A stretch of DNA of 37,740 bases from Rhodopseudomonas sp. AAP120. Its GTDB lineage: Bacteria; Pseudomonadota; Alphaproteobacteria; Rhizobiales; Xanthobacteraceae. Under the pieces are notes generated by a model, which saw only the letters and a list, made by a program, of their open reading frames with translations, was not told the DNA's origin and made no database searches. Location: contig NZ_LJIC01000056.1 in NCBI RefSeq assembly GCF_001295845.1, positions 1 through 37,740 on the forward strand, given 5' to 3'. Position numbers and translations under genes: made by a program. Positions within the stretch are counted from its first letter, which is position 1. Each line of letters starts with the position of its first letter. Below are positions 28,328 through 36,418 of the stretch, one piece after another.

Positions 28328-28374
28328 ATGGTTAACCTGGGCGTCGCCCCACCCTAGACCTTAACGCATTTTAA
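28328..28374. promoter_or_regulatory. Candidate CtrA-like half sites before lipoprotein gene
   Basis: ATGGTTAA at 28328-28335 is the reverse of the half site TTAACCAT, and TTAACGCATTTTAA at 28361-28374 is TTAA-N6-TTAA. They are in an AT-rich stretch 57-103 bp before the lipoprotein start. Confidence 0.3.
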
Positions 28375-28430
28375 CGATATCGCTTCGTCCGTCCGGCGGC
28401 TTTTCGGCCGCGCCTTCGACGGGACCTTGC

Positions 28431-29057
28431 ATGACGACTCGCCGCCTCCCCAAGCCCGCCCCGCGCCTCGCGCGCGCCGTTCTGCTGCTGGGGCTGATGG
28501 GTGGGTTGGCTGGTTGCGTCACCGAAGGTGGCCCCGGCGCCGGGCCGATGGCGTCCGCCGGCGGATCGACCATTGCGTTCGACTCGATCGACGGTCCGCC
28601 GCCGCAGGTGTTCGACCGCATGGTGTCGGTGCTCGACAGCGAAGCCAAACTCCGCCGCGTCGCCGTGGTGTCGCGCGAAGGTGGCGCGGCCTATCGGGTG
28701 CGCAGCTATCTGTCCGCGCAGGTTCGCGGCAATCGCACCAACATCGCCTGGGTCTGGGACGTCTACGATCGCAACCAGCAGCGCGCGCTGCGGCTCTCCG
28801 GCGAAGAGCCGACCGGTCGCGGCGGCCGCGACGCCTGGGATCAGGCCGACGACACGGTGCTGCGACGGATCGCGCAGGCCGGGCTCACCGGGATGAGTGG
28901 CTTGGTGAACGGGACCTTACCGGCCGAGTCGGCGCCTCCCGCCCCGGCTGCACCCAGCGCACCCGCGTCGTCCGGACCGGCGATCGCCAGCGCCGAGCCC
29001 GCACCTGCGGCGAGCGAAGAAGCGCCCGCAAGCTCGATGAGCTTCGCCGCTCGCTGA
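28431..29057 (+). CDS. Putative lipoprotein, unknown function
   Basis: 208 residues. A signal peptide with basic n-region ([15 protein letters not shown]) and a hydrophobic core ends in the lipobox LAGC, with lipidated C29. The residues after it are not an Asp-2 inner-membrane retention signal, so outer-membrane sorting is likely. The mature part (about 45-165) contains [20 protein letters not shown] and [26 protein letters not shown], then a Pro/Ala-rich tail. No enzyme motif is recognised. It lies between pgeF and prs, 244 and 154 bp away. Confidence 0.88.
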   Translation: MTTRRLPKPAPRLARAVLLLGLMGGLAGCVTEGGPGAGPMASAGGSTIAFDSIDGPPPQVFDRMVSVLDSEAKLRRVAVVSREGGAAYRVRSYLSAQVRGNRTNIAWVWDVYDRNQQRALRLSGEEPTGRGGRDAWDQADDTVLRRIAQAGLTGMSGLVNGTLPAESAPPAPAAPSAPASSGPAIASAEPAPAASEEAPASSMSFAAR

Positions 29058-29211
29058 ACGCTACCTATGTCGAATCCGCATCGGAAAACCGCCTGCGACG
29101 GGTTGCCATCGCACGCCGGCGGCTGATATCACCTGCGCTCGCAAAGACGTCCGTTTTCAAGAGTCAACCGATATGCTGAACGTAGTATCCACCACGCGGG
29201 GAGACGCGTCG

Positions 29212-30165
29212 ATGTCGGGCAAGAACGGCTCCGTCAAATTGGTGGCCGGCAATTCCAACCCGGCGCTGGCGCAAGGCATCGCCGACTGGCTGAAGATGCC
29301 GCTGACCAAAGCCAGCGTCCGCCGCTTCGCCGACAACGAGATCTTCGTCGAAATTCAGGAGAACGTCCGCGGTTCGGACGTCTTCATCATCCAGTCGACG
29401 TCGTTCCCGGCGAACGATCACCTGATGGAACTCTTGATCATCACCGATGCGCTGCGCCGCGCCTCCGCGCGCCGCATCACCGCGGTGATCCCGTATTTCG
29501 GCTACGCCCGCCAGGACCGCAAGGTCGGCTCGCGCTCGCCGATCTCGGCCAAGCTGGTCGCAAACCTGATCACCCATGCGGGCGTCGATCGCGTGATGAC
29601 GCTCGACCTGCACGCCGGTCAGATCCAGGGCTTCTTCGACATTCCGACCGACAACCTCTACGCCTCACCGGTGATGGTGCGCGACATCAAGGAGCGCTTC
29701 GATCTGTCGAAGGCGATGGTGGTGTCGCCCGACGTCGGCGGCGTGGTGCGCGCCCGCGGCCTCGCCAAGCGCCTCAACACGCCGCTCGCGATCATCGACA
29801 AGCGCCGTGAGCGCGCCGGCGAGTCCGAAGTGATGAACGTGATCGGTGAAGTCGAAGGCTACACCTGCATCCTGCTCGACGACATCGTCGATTCCGGCGG
29901 CACGCTGGTGAACGCCGCCGAGGCGCTGCTCGCCAATGGCGCCACCGAAGTCTACGCCTACATCACCCACGGCGTGCTGTCGGGTGGTGCCTGCGCCCGC
30001 ATCACCGGCTCCAAGCTGAAGGAGCTGGTCATCACCGACTCGATCCAGCCGACCGAAGCGGTCCGCGGCGCCCACAACATCCGCACCCTCTCGATCGCCT
30101 CGCTGATCGCCGAAGCCATCGGCCGCACCGCGTCCGAAGAGTCGGTGTCGAGCCTGTTCGACTGA
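29212..30165 (+). CDS. prs: Ribose-phosphate pyrophosphokinase
   Basis: 317 residues from the ATG at 29212, which has GGGGAGA 7 nt upstream and matches the E. coli length (315). An ATG 39 nt earlier is rejected. Prs makes PRPP from ribose 5-phosphate and ATP, feeding purine, pyrimidine, histidine and tryptophan synthesis. Motifs: [51 protein letters not shown] and the PRPP loop [13 protein letters not shown]. In many alphaproteobacteria prs precedes rplY; here they are 4.6 kb apart on opposite strands. Confidence 0.97.
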   Translation: MSGKNGSVKLVAGNSNPALAQGIADWLKMPLTKASVRRFADNEIFVEIQENVRGSDVFIIQSTSFPANDHLMELLIITDALRRASARRITAVIPYFGYARQDRKVGSRSPISAKLVANLITHAGVDRVMTLDLHAGQIQGFFDIPTDNLYASPVMVRDIKERFDLSKAMVVSPDVGGVVRARGLAKRLNTPLAIIDKRRERAGESEVMNVIGEVEGYTCILLDDIVDSGGTLVNAAEALLANGATEVYAYITHGVLSGGACARITGSKLKELVITDSIQPTEAVRGAHNIRTLSIASLIAEAIGRTASEESVSSLFD

Positions 30166-30173
30166 GCACTCCC

Positions 30174-30311
30174 GTGTCCCGGGCGCGGTGCAGCGCGTAG
30201 CGCTGCTCCGCAGAACCGGGACCCCGCTTATTCTCCACAAGACAGCACCGGGGTCCCGGATCAGCAGCGCACCACGCCGCAAAGAGCGGCGCGCTGCGCA
30301 GCATCCGGGGC
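30174..30311. repeat. Palindromic repeat, family D
   Basis: Begins GTGTCCCGGGCGCGGTGCAG, includes GCGCTGCTCCGCAGAACCGG, and ends CATCCGGGGC, with GACCCC..GGGGTC in the middle. Its reverse-complement twin is at 33108-33239. Between convergent prs and the RibH gene. Confidence 0.88.
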
Positions 30312-30317
30312 GCGAAG

Positions 30318-30845
30318 CTACACGATCCCAGCCGCCACCTGCCCGCGCAGCCGCTCCAGGCTGAGCAACGTGTCGGCGCAGGCGTGGGCGACTTCGGCGC
30401 CCTTGGTGGCGAAGTGCTGCTTGAAGAACGCAGTCTGCTCGTCGCCGCTGCCCAGCGTCTGCGGCGTCGCGATCGCCGAGAACACCGGCACCTCGGTGCG
30501 CAGCTGCACATCCATCAGCGCGCGGATCACCGTCTCGGCGACGAAGCCGGTGAGCCCGCCATCGACCACCAGTCCGGCCGCGACGATCGCCGTATAGCGC
30601 CGCGTCTTCGCCAGCGTTTGCACGTGGAGCGGAATTTCGAACGAGCCCGGCACCTCGAACAGATCGACCTGCGACTCCGCGACGCCGCGCAGCACGATCT
30701 CGCGCGCGAAGGCCTGCCAGCACTCCGCGACCACCTCGTGGTGCCAGGACGACTGCACGAAGGCCACGCGCTGCGGCCGCGCGAACCGCGGATACGCGGT
30801 GGACGCAGGCGGCGCTGCAGCGGGATCGGTCATGGTCTCGGTCAT
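30318..30845 (-). CDS. ribH: Lumazine synthase-like protein (RibH2 type), active site altered
   Basis: 175 residues. The fold blocks are those of type-II 6,7-dimethyl-8-ribityllumazine synthase: FVQSSWHHEVVAECWQAF, FEVPGSFEIPLHVQTLAK, AAGLVVDGG, FVAETVIRALMDVQLRTEVP and KGAEVAHACADTL. Lumazine synthase joins 5-amino-6-ribitylaminouracil and dihydroxybutanone phosphate to make the riboflavin precursor. After VVDGG the family normally has a segment with a conserved histidine (YRHDFV or similar); here it is LTGFV, about two residues shorter with no His. The nearby His-rich TPHHFHEH-like segment is TPQTLGSGDE. It may be weakly active or a paralogue with another role. The ATG at 30845 (GAGGTGA upstream) is preferred to the GTG at 30857. 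Confidence 0.85.
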   Translation of the reverse strand: MTETMTDPAAAPPASTAYPRFARPQRVAFVQSSWHHEVVAECWQAFAREIVLRGVAESQVDLFEVPGSFEIPLHVQTLAKTRRYTAIVAAGLVVDGGLTGFVAETVIRALMDVQLRTEVPVFSAIATPQTLGSGDEQTAFFKQHFATKGAEVAHACADTLLSLERLRGQVAAGIV

Positions 30846-31229
30846 CGTGGCACTCACCTCGGCTCTGGAACGAAGCTCAGGCTACCAGCGGTTTCGATCG
30901 AATCAAAGGCTCGGCGCCGGAGCGGCAACGATGGATCCGGGAAGCTGCAACACCCACCCGAGACTCGCGATAGGTGAAATCCAACCACCCGACTCGTCTC
31001 GCGTGAATCCGATTCCGTTTTGTTCTGCGGCGATATGATCGAACTGTGGACGGGCTGCCCTTTGGCTGTGGATGGACTCGCCTCGGGATTGCACGGATTC
31101 GGCAAATCACATCATTTCATCACTGCAACCTCGGTTCGTCCGGATCACGCGCGAAGCACGATCCACCGGGCACAGGCGCGTACAGACCTGCCACGTATCA
31201 GGCACATCCTAACTAAAGGTCGAGACGGC
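30846..31229. other. Intergenic region between ribH and the ybjN-like gene
   Basis: About 385 bp between two divergent genes. Small open frames on both strands have no recognisable content. No terminator, repeat or riboswitch was recognised. It must hold two promoters. Confidence 0.5.
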
Positions 31230-31733
31230 ATGGCCATGCTCGAAGGCATCTTCGATTCCCGGAACAACAACCCGCTCGCGGCGGTCGAGGACATCGCGGC
31301 CTCGAACGATCTGGTATTCGAGCGGTCGGGCGAGGACGAAATCACCATCGCGGCCAAGGGCCAGTGGACCGACTACACGCTGTCCTTCACCTGGATGGCC
31401 GAAATCGAAGCGCTGCATCTGGCCTGCGCGTTCGACATGAAAGTGCCGACGGCGCGGCGCGGCGAAACGCAGCGACTGATCGCGGCGATCAACGAACAGC
31501 TCTGGGTCGGTCACTTCGACATCTGGACGCATACCGGCACGATCATGTACCGCCAGGCGCTGATACTCCCCGGCGGACTATCGGCGACGAGCGCGCAGTG
31601 CGAGACGATGCTGATCAGTTCGATCACCGCCTGTGAACGTTACTACCCGGCGATTCAGTTCACCGTGTGGGCCGGCAAGACCGCGTCGGAAGCGATGAGC
31701 GCCGCGATGTTCGATACCGAAGGCGAGGCGTGA
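31230..31733 (+). CDS. YbjN-domain protein
   Basis: 167 residues with the YbjN fold pattern, related to secretion-chaperone-like proteins: NPLAAVEDIAASNDLVFERS, EITIAAKGQWTDYTLSFTWM, EIEALHLACAFDMKVP, and ALILPGG followed by SITACERYYPAIQFTVW. No signal peptide. YbjN of E. coli affects motility and stress resistance by unknown means. The ATG at 31230 is chosen since the family N-terminus begins there. The stop overlaps the GNAT gene (GTGA), indicating coupled translation. Confidence 0.87.
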   Translation: MAMLEGIFDSRNNNPLAAVEDIAASNDLVFERSGEDEITIAAKGQWTDYTLSFTWMAEIEALHLACAFDMKVPTARRGETQRLIAAINEQLWVGHFDIWTHTGTIMYRQALILPGGLSATSAQCETMLISSITACERYYPAIQFTVWAGKTASEAMSAAMFDTEGEA

Positions 31734-32158
31734 GCGAACACCCGCGCATCGTCATCCCCGAGACGCCCGGCGATCAGCATCGCGCCGCCGTCCTCAACGC
31801 GCTGATCGCCCATAACGAAAAGGCCGCCGGCCCGTCCGGCTTGCAGCAGGTCTGCCTGCTGGTTGAAGATCCCGAGACCGGCGCAACGGTCGGTGGATTG
31901 TGGGGCCGGATCACCTACGACTGGCTGTTCGTCGAACTGCTGGCGCTGCCCGAGAGCGCGCGCCACGGCGGCCTCGGCACCGAGATCCTGACCCGCGCCG
32001 AGACCATCGCGCGGGAGCGCGGCTGCGTCGGCGTCTGGCTCGACACCTACGCGTTCCAGGCGCCCGGCTTCTACGCGAAGCGCGGCTACGAGGTGTTCGG
32101 TACCCTCGCGGATCATCCCCGCGGCTCGCACCGGCTGTTCTATAAGAAGGTGCTGTAA
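31730..32158 (+). CDS. GNAT-family N-acetyltransferase
   Basis: 142 residues, GTG start overlapping the ybjN stop. Motif A is ARHGGLGTEILTRAETIARERG, the acetyl-CoA binding R-x-x-G-x-G element, and motif B is the APGFYAKRGYEVFG ending typical of GNAT. The N-terminus contains LLVEDPETGATVGGLWGRITYDWLFV. The target is unknown. Stable pairing with a YbjN protein suggests a shared role. Confidence 0.9.
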   Translation: MSEHPRIVIPETPGDQHRAAVLNALIAHNEKAAGPSGLQQVCLLVEDPETGATVGGLWGRITYDWLFVELLALPESARHGGLGTEILTRAETIARERGCVGVWLDTYAFQAPGFYAKRGYEVFGTLADHPRGSHRLFYKKVL

Positions 32159-32270
32159 GCCTTTCGCGCCGTGCATGGGACGCCGCCGCGACGGCCGCTT
32201 TGTGCGGTTGCAATGGCTCCGCGTCCGGCCTACGCCAGCCTTTCCTTTTTTCAGCCGAGGAAGCTTCGCC

Positions 32271-33095
32271 GTGCCGTCCAACCCGTTCGACCTGATGACT
32301 GGCTCACTCGTTCTCGCCGGCGCCGGCAAGATGGGCGGCGCGATGCTGTCCGGCTGGCTGGCGCAGGGGCTTGACGCCGGCAATGTCGTGGTGGTCGATC
32401 CGCAGCCGTCCGATGAGATCAAGGCGCTGACCGCGCGCGGCGTCCGCATCAACGCCGCCGCCGGCAATGTCGGCGCGGTGTCGACGCTGGTGATCGCGGT
32501 GAAGCCGCAGACCTTCGCAGCCGCGGCCGAAGCGCTGCGTGCCTATGTGGGCCCGTCCACGCTCGTCGTCTCGGTGATGGCCGGCAAGCCGATCGCCACG
32601 CTGGCGGCCGGCGTCGGCGGCCACATCGTCCGCGCAATGCCGAACACCCCGGCGGCGATCGGCCGCGGCATCACCGTGGCGGTCGCGGCCAACGACGTCA
32701 CGCCCGAGCAGCGCGCCACCGCGGATGCGCTGCTGCGCGCCACCGGCGGTGTCGAGTGGGTCGACGATGAGAACCTGATCGATGCGGTGACCGCCGTGTC
32801 CGGCTCAGGGCCCGCTTACGTGTTCCTGCTCGCCGAAGAACTCGCCCGCGCCGGCGTCGAAGCCGGTCTGCCGGAGGCGCTGGCGATGACGCTGGCCCGC
32901 GCCACCGTCGCCGGCTCCGGCGAACTGCTGCACCGCTCGGATCTGGACGCCGCGACGCTGCGCCAGAACGTCACCTCCCCCGGCGGCACCACCGCCGCCG
33001 CGCTCGAGGTGCTGATGGCAGGCGACGGCTTCCGCCCGCTGCTGACCAAGGCCGTCGCCGCAGCGGCGAAGCGGTCGCGGGAATTGGCGAAGTAA
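32271..33095 (+). CDS. proC: Pyrroline-5-carboxylate reductase
   Basis: 274 residues, last step of proline synthesis: pyrroline-5-carboxylate to proline with NAD(P)H. Rossmann motif VLAGAGKMGGAMLSGWL, then VIAVKPQTF, RAMPNTPAAIGRG, VTAVSGSGPAYVFLLAEEL and TSPGGTTAAALEVL. The GTG at 32271 is preferred because GAGGAAG lies 7 nt upstream and an upstream ATG at 32175 adds an unrelated basic stretch. Convergent with the histidine kinase gene across repeat family D. Confidence 0.96.
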   Translation: MPSNPFDLMTGSLVLAGAGKMGGAMLSGWLAQGLDAGNVVVVDPQPSDEIKALTARGVRINAAAGNVGAVSTLVIAVKPQTFAAAAEALRAYVGPSTLVVSVMAGKPIATLAAGVGGHIVRAMPNTPAAIGRGITVAVAANDVTPEQRATADALLRATGGVEWVDDENLIDAVTAVSGSGPAYVFLLAEELARAGVEAGLPEALAMTLARATVAGSGELLHRSDLDAATLRQNVTSPGGTTAAALEVLMAGDGFRPLLTKAVAAAAKRSRELAK

Positions 33096-33107
33096 GCGCT
33101 CGCGGTT

Positions 33108-33239
33108 GTGCCCCGGATGCTGCGCAGCGCGCCGCGACTTGCGGCGTGATGCGCTGCTGATCGGGGCCCCGCTTCATCGCACTAACCGGGGTCCCGGATC
33201 TGCGGAGCAGCGCTGCGCGCTGCACCGCGTCCGGGACAC
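33108..33239. repeat. Palindromic repeat, family D, inverted copy
   Basis: The reverse complement of the element at 30174-30311; it ends GCTGCACCGCGTCCGGGACAC and contains ACCGGGGTCCCGGATCTGCG. Also between convergent genes. Confidence 0.88.
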
Positions 33240-33253
33240 GAAACGATAGGCCG

Positions 33254-34642
33254 CTACACCGGCACCCTTACCGTCGCCCGCAATCCCCCCATCGGACTAT
33301 CCCCGAGGGTGATGTCGCCGCCGTGGGAGCGGGCGATGTCGCGGGCGATGGCGAGTCCGAGGCCGGTGCCGCCTTCGTCCTGGTTGCGGGCGTCGTCGAG
33401 CCGCAGGAACGGCTTGAACACTTCTTCGCGCATCGCCATCGGAATGCCCGGGCCGTCATCGTCGATCATCACCGTGAGATAGCGATGATCGCGCTGGCCG
33501 GTGATGGCGATACTGTCGGCATGGCGCGCGGCATTCGACACCAGATTGGCGAGGCAGCGTTTGAACGCGGCGGGCTTCACCGTCACCACCGGCTGGCCGC
33601 TGAACGACACCGTGGCGGTGTGGCCGTGGCGCTCGGCGTCGCTGCGCAGCTCTTCGAGCGCCGCCGCCATGTCGGTCGGCTGAGCCTGCTCGCCGCTGTC
33701 GCCGCGCGCGAACGCCAGATAGGCCTCGAGCATCGCCGCCATCTCGTCGACGTCCTTGCGCATGCCCTCGGTCTCAGGCGCATCGCCGATCAGTTCGAGT
33801 TCGAGCTTGAAGCGCGTCAGGATGGTGCGCAGATCGTGCGAGACGCCGGCCAGCATCGCGGTGCGCTGCTCGATCGCGCGCTCGACGCGGCTCTTCATCT
33901 CGATGAACGCATAGGCGGCGCGCCGCACCTCGCGGGCGCCGCGCGGCTTGAAATTCGGCGCGTCGCGGCCCTTGCCGAAACTCTCGGCGGCATCGGCGAG
34001 CCGCAGGATCGGCCGGATCTGGTTGCGCAGGAACAGCACCGCGACGATCAGCAGCACCGTCGAGGTGCCGACCATCCACAACAGGAAAATTTCCGAATTC
34101 GACGCATAGGCAGCGCTGCGCAGTGCGAACACCCGCATCACGGCGTCGTCGAGCTGAATGCGGATCTCGACCAGGTTGGAGCGGCCGACGGTGTCGATCC
34201 AGAACGGCCGTGCGATCTGCCGGCTGATCTGCTTGCTGATCGACTGATCGAGCAGCGAGAAGAACGGCTTTGGCCCCGGTGGCGGCATCTCGCCGGGTCC
34301 GAGGAAATCGACCACGAGGCCGAGCCGGGTCTGCGCGATCCGGCGCAGCGCCGCGCTGTCCTTGTCCTGCGGATAGCTCTTGTAGACATCGATCAGCGCC
34401 GCGATGTCCTGCACCACCGCCGCCGACAGCCGCTGCGTCACCGTGTTCCAGTGGCGCTCCATGAACACGAAGGCGATCACCGATTGCAGCAGCACCATCG
34501 GCACGATGATGATCAGCAGCGCGCGGGCATACAGCCCCTTCGGCATGAAGTCGTTGAACCGCTGCCCCAGATAACCATTGGCCGCCGACACCCGCCGCGA
34601 CGCGGAGCGGATCAGCGTGAGCCCGGTGTCGAGCGTGCTCAT
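33254..34642 (-). CDS. Sensor histidine kinase (EnvZ/OmpR type)
   Basis: 462 residues. Transmembrane helices at about 39-61 and 184-206 frame a 120-residue periplasmic sensor. A HAMP domain (NQIRPILRLADAAESFGKGR) precedes the dimerisation domain with phospho-acceptor H269 in GVSHDLRTILTRFKLELELI, where the usual Pro is Ile. The ATPase boxes are N (NLVSNAARHA), G1 (DDDGPGIP) and G2 (GGTGLGLAIA). The partner regulator lies upstream on the same strand, separated by 206 bp that hold a repeat. The stimulus is unknown. Confidence 0.95.
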   Translation of the reverse strand: MSTLDTGLTLIRSASRRVSAANGYLGQRFNDFMPKGLYARALLIIIVPMVLLQSVIAFVFMERHWNTVTQRLSAAVVQDIAALIDVYKSYPQDKDSAALRRIAQTRLGLVVDFLGPGEMPPPGPKPFFSLLDQSISKQISRQIARPFWIDTVGRSNLVEIRIQLDDAVMRVFALRSAAYASNSEIFLLWMVGTSTVLLIVAVLFLRNQIRPILRLADAAESFGKGRDAPNFKPRGAREVRRAAYAFIEMKSRVERAIEQRTAMLAGVSHDLRTILTRFKLELELIGDAPETEGMRKDVDEMAAMLEAYLAFARGDSGEQAQPTDMAAALEELRSDAERHGHTATVSFSGQPVVTVKPAAFKRCLANLVSNAARHADSIAITGQRDHRYLTVMIDDDGPGIPMAMREEVFKPFLRLDDARNQDEGGTGLGLAIARDIARSHGGDITLGDSPMGGLRATVRVPV

Positions 34643-34689
34643 CAGTCGACGCAGTCCTTGCCGGGGATCATAACAACGACCTCTCGCCC

Positions 34690-34804
34690 GTCATTGCGAG
34701 GAGCACCCGGATCGGCGCTTTGCGCCGTCCGAGTACAAGCTCCGCGACGAAGCAATCCAGCTTCGAGCACCTGGCTCTGGATTGCTTCGCTGCGCTCGCA
34801 ATGG
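34690..34804. repeat. Palindromic repeat, family B, with internal insertion
   Basis: Same outer arms as 16382-16459 (GTCATTGCGAGGAGC... and ...GATTGCTTCGC). The left arm carries about 40 extra bases (34705-34745) that contain GGCGC TTT GCGCC. It sits between the regulator and kinase genes. Confidence 0.85.
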
Positions 34805-34848
34805 CGAAAACTCCAAAGCATCTTGCGACATAGATCTCTTGCGGAGTC

Positions 34849-35574
34849 CTACGGTGCCGCCACCAGGCGATAGCCGATGCCGCGGACGGCTTGCAGGAAC
34901 AAGGGATTGGCGGGATCGCGTTCGATCTTGCGGCGCAGCCGGTTGATCTGGACGTCGACGGCGCGCTCGTTGGCGTTGCCGCCACCGCCGGTGAGCTCAC
35001 CGCGCGGCACCGTCTCGCCCGGCGCGGCAGCCAGGACGCGCAGCATGTCGCGCTCGCGGTCGGTGAGATGGATGATCTCGTCGCCCTGGCGCAGCTCGCC
35101 GCGATCGATGTGAAACACGTAAGGCCCGAACGCGATGGTCTCGGCCTTGACGGCCGGCGCCGGCGACGTCCGCTTCAGGATATTGCAGATCCGCAGCAGC
35201 AGTTCGCGCGGCTCGAACGGCTTGGCCACGTAGTCGTCGGCACCGAGCTGCAGGCCTTCGATCCGCGCTTCCGCCTCGTGGCGCGCCGTCAGCATCACGA
35301 TCGGCACGTCGGAGGACGTGCGGATCGAGCGCGCCAGGTCGAAGCCGGTCTCGCCCGGCATCATCACGTCGAGGATCAAGAGATCGAAGTTCAGCCCGGC
35401 CAGCTTGGCGCGCGCATCCGGCACGCTTTGCGCCGTGGTGACGCGGTAGCCTTCGCTGGCGAGGAAGCGCGACAACAGATCCCTGATGCGGCGGTCGTCG
35501 TCGACCAGCAGCAGATGCGGAGCGTCGTCGGCGGGGCGGACCGGCTTCTTGGCCAATGCTGCGAGCTGAATCAC
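34849..35574 (-). CDS. OmpR-family response regulator
   Basis: 241 residues. Receiver domain 18-130 with acidic pocket D25/D26/D27 (LLVDDDRR), phospho-acceptor D69 (LLILDVMMPGETGFD), T97 region (MLTARHE) and lysine in VAKPFEPRELLLRI. The C-terminal winged helix includes LTDRERDMLRVLAAAPGETVPR and NERAVDVQINRLRRKIE. GTG start overlaps the marR stop (GTGA). The partner kinase is downstream. Genes controlled are not evident, though ilvE diverges from the operon. Confidence 0.96.
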   Translation of the reverse strand: MIQLAALAKKPVRPADDAPHLLLVDDDRRIRDLLSRFLASEGYRVTTAQSVPDARAKLAGLNFDLLILDVMMPGETGFDLARSIRTSSDVPIVMLTARHEAEARIEGLQLGADDYVAKPFEPRELLLRICNILKRTSPAPAVKAETIAFGPYVFHIDRGELRQGDEIIHLTDRERDMLRVLAAAPGETVPRGELTGGGGNANERAVDVQINRLRRKIERDPANPLFLQAVRGIGYRLVAAP

Positions 35575-36140
35575 GTCACATCCTTTGCGCTGGCGCCGTC
35601 CTTGGCCTGCAGGATGGTCTGGAGCACCTTATCCGGATCATCACGGTCGATCATGGCGCGCAGGAATTTGCTCACGGCCTCGGCTTCACCCGGTGCCAGC
35701 CCCCGCAAGGCATGGGCAATGCGGTCGGTCTGCAGTCCGGCGAGCTTCACCACCAGCGCCTCGCCCTTGGGGGTGGCGAAAAGAAGGCGCTGGCGGCGGT
35801 CGCTGTCGCCGGCTTTCTGCACGATATAGCCCTCGTCCAGCAGCTGCTTCAGCACCCGCCCGAGCGACTGCTTGGTGATGCGCAGCACGTCGAGCAGATC
35901 GGCCACGGTAAGACCTGGATACCGGCAGACGAAATGCACCACGCGGTGATGCGCACGGCCGAATCCGAACGCCTCCAGCACGTGATCGGCGTCCCCGACG
36001 AAGTCCCGATAGGCGAAGAACAGCAGTTCGATAATGTCCCAACGCGGCGGCAGCGCCCGCGGGTCGGCTTCCAGCGGCGCCACCTCCGCCGGCTCACGTT
36101 CATCCTGACGCACAGAACTTTTGAAATTTATGTCAGTCAT
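35571..36140 (-). CDS. MarR-family transcriptional regulator
   Basis: 189 residues. The winged-helix core spans about 60-150: FGFGRAHHRVVHFVCRYPG, HTH LTVADLLDVLRITKQSLGRV, and wing DSDRRQRLLFATPKGEALV. An N-terminal extension of about 35 residues is acidic and probably disordered. MarR proteins repress nearby genes and release DNA on ligand binding. The ATG at 36140 gives MTDINFKSSVRQ. A perfect inverted repeat is centred on this codon, suggesting autorepression. It heads a three-gene operon with a two-component pair. Confidence 0.94.
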   Translation of the reverse strand: MTDINFKSSVRQDEREPAEVAPLEADPRALPPRWDIIELLFFAYRDFVGDADHVLEAFGFGRAHHRVVHFVCRYPGLTVADLLDVLRITKQSLGRVLKQLLDEGYIVQKAGDSDRRQRLLFATPKGEALVVKLAGLQTDRIAHALRGLAPGEAEAVSKFLRAMIDRDDPDKVLQTILQAKDGASAKDVT

Positions 36141-36149
36141 GTTGACATA
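36129..36149. promoter_or_regulatory. Inverted repeat centred on the marR start codon
   Basis: TATGTCA-N7-TGACATA, perfect 7-bp arms, spans the ATG of marR (36138-36140). The size fits a dimeric winged-helix operator. It is also 270 bp before ilvE. Confidence 0.6.
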
Positions 36150-36418
36150 TCTGGGTCTTATGTTACAAAACCGCCGACCAAGACGAAATATTCGACTATT
36201 CCGCTTGCGACCGATCACCCCGCAGTCCGATAACCAGATGCGGCGAAACGGCTTGCATGCGAATGTCGGACGGCTCGGCCGAAACATAGCGGAGTTCGAG
36301 GATTCCGCCAAAGCATGTCTCCCGGCGCGGCCGGGGGCCACTCACACAGCGCGGCCGGCGACTGCCGGGCTCGCCCAACACGGCCACCTGCAGGCGCGCC
36401 GATCCAGGAGACAGGTCC

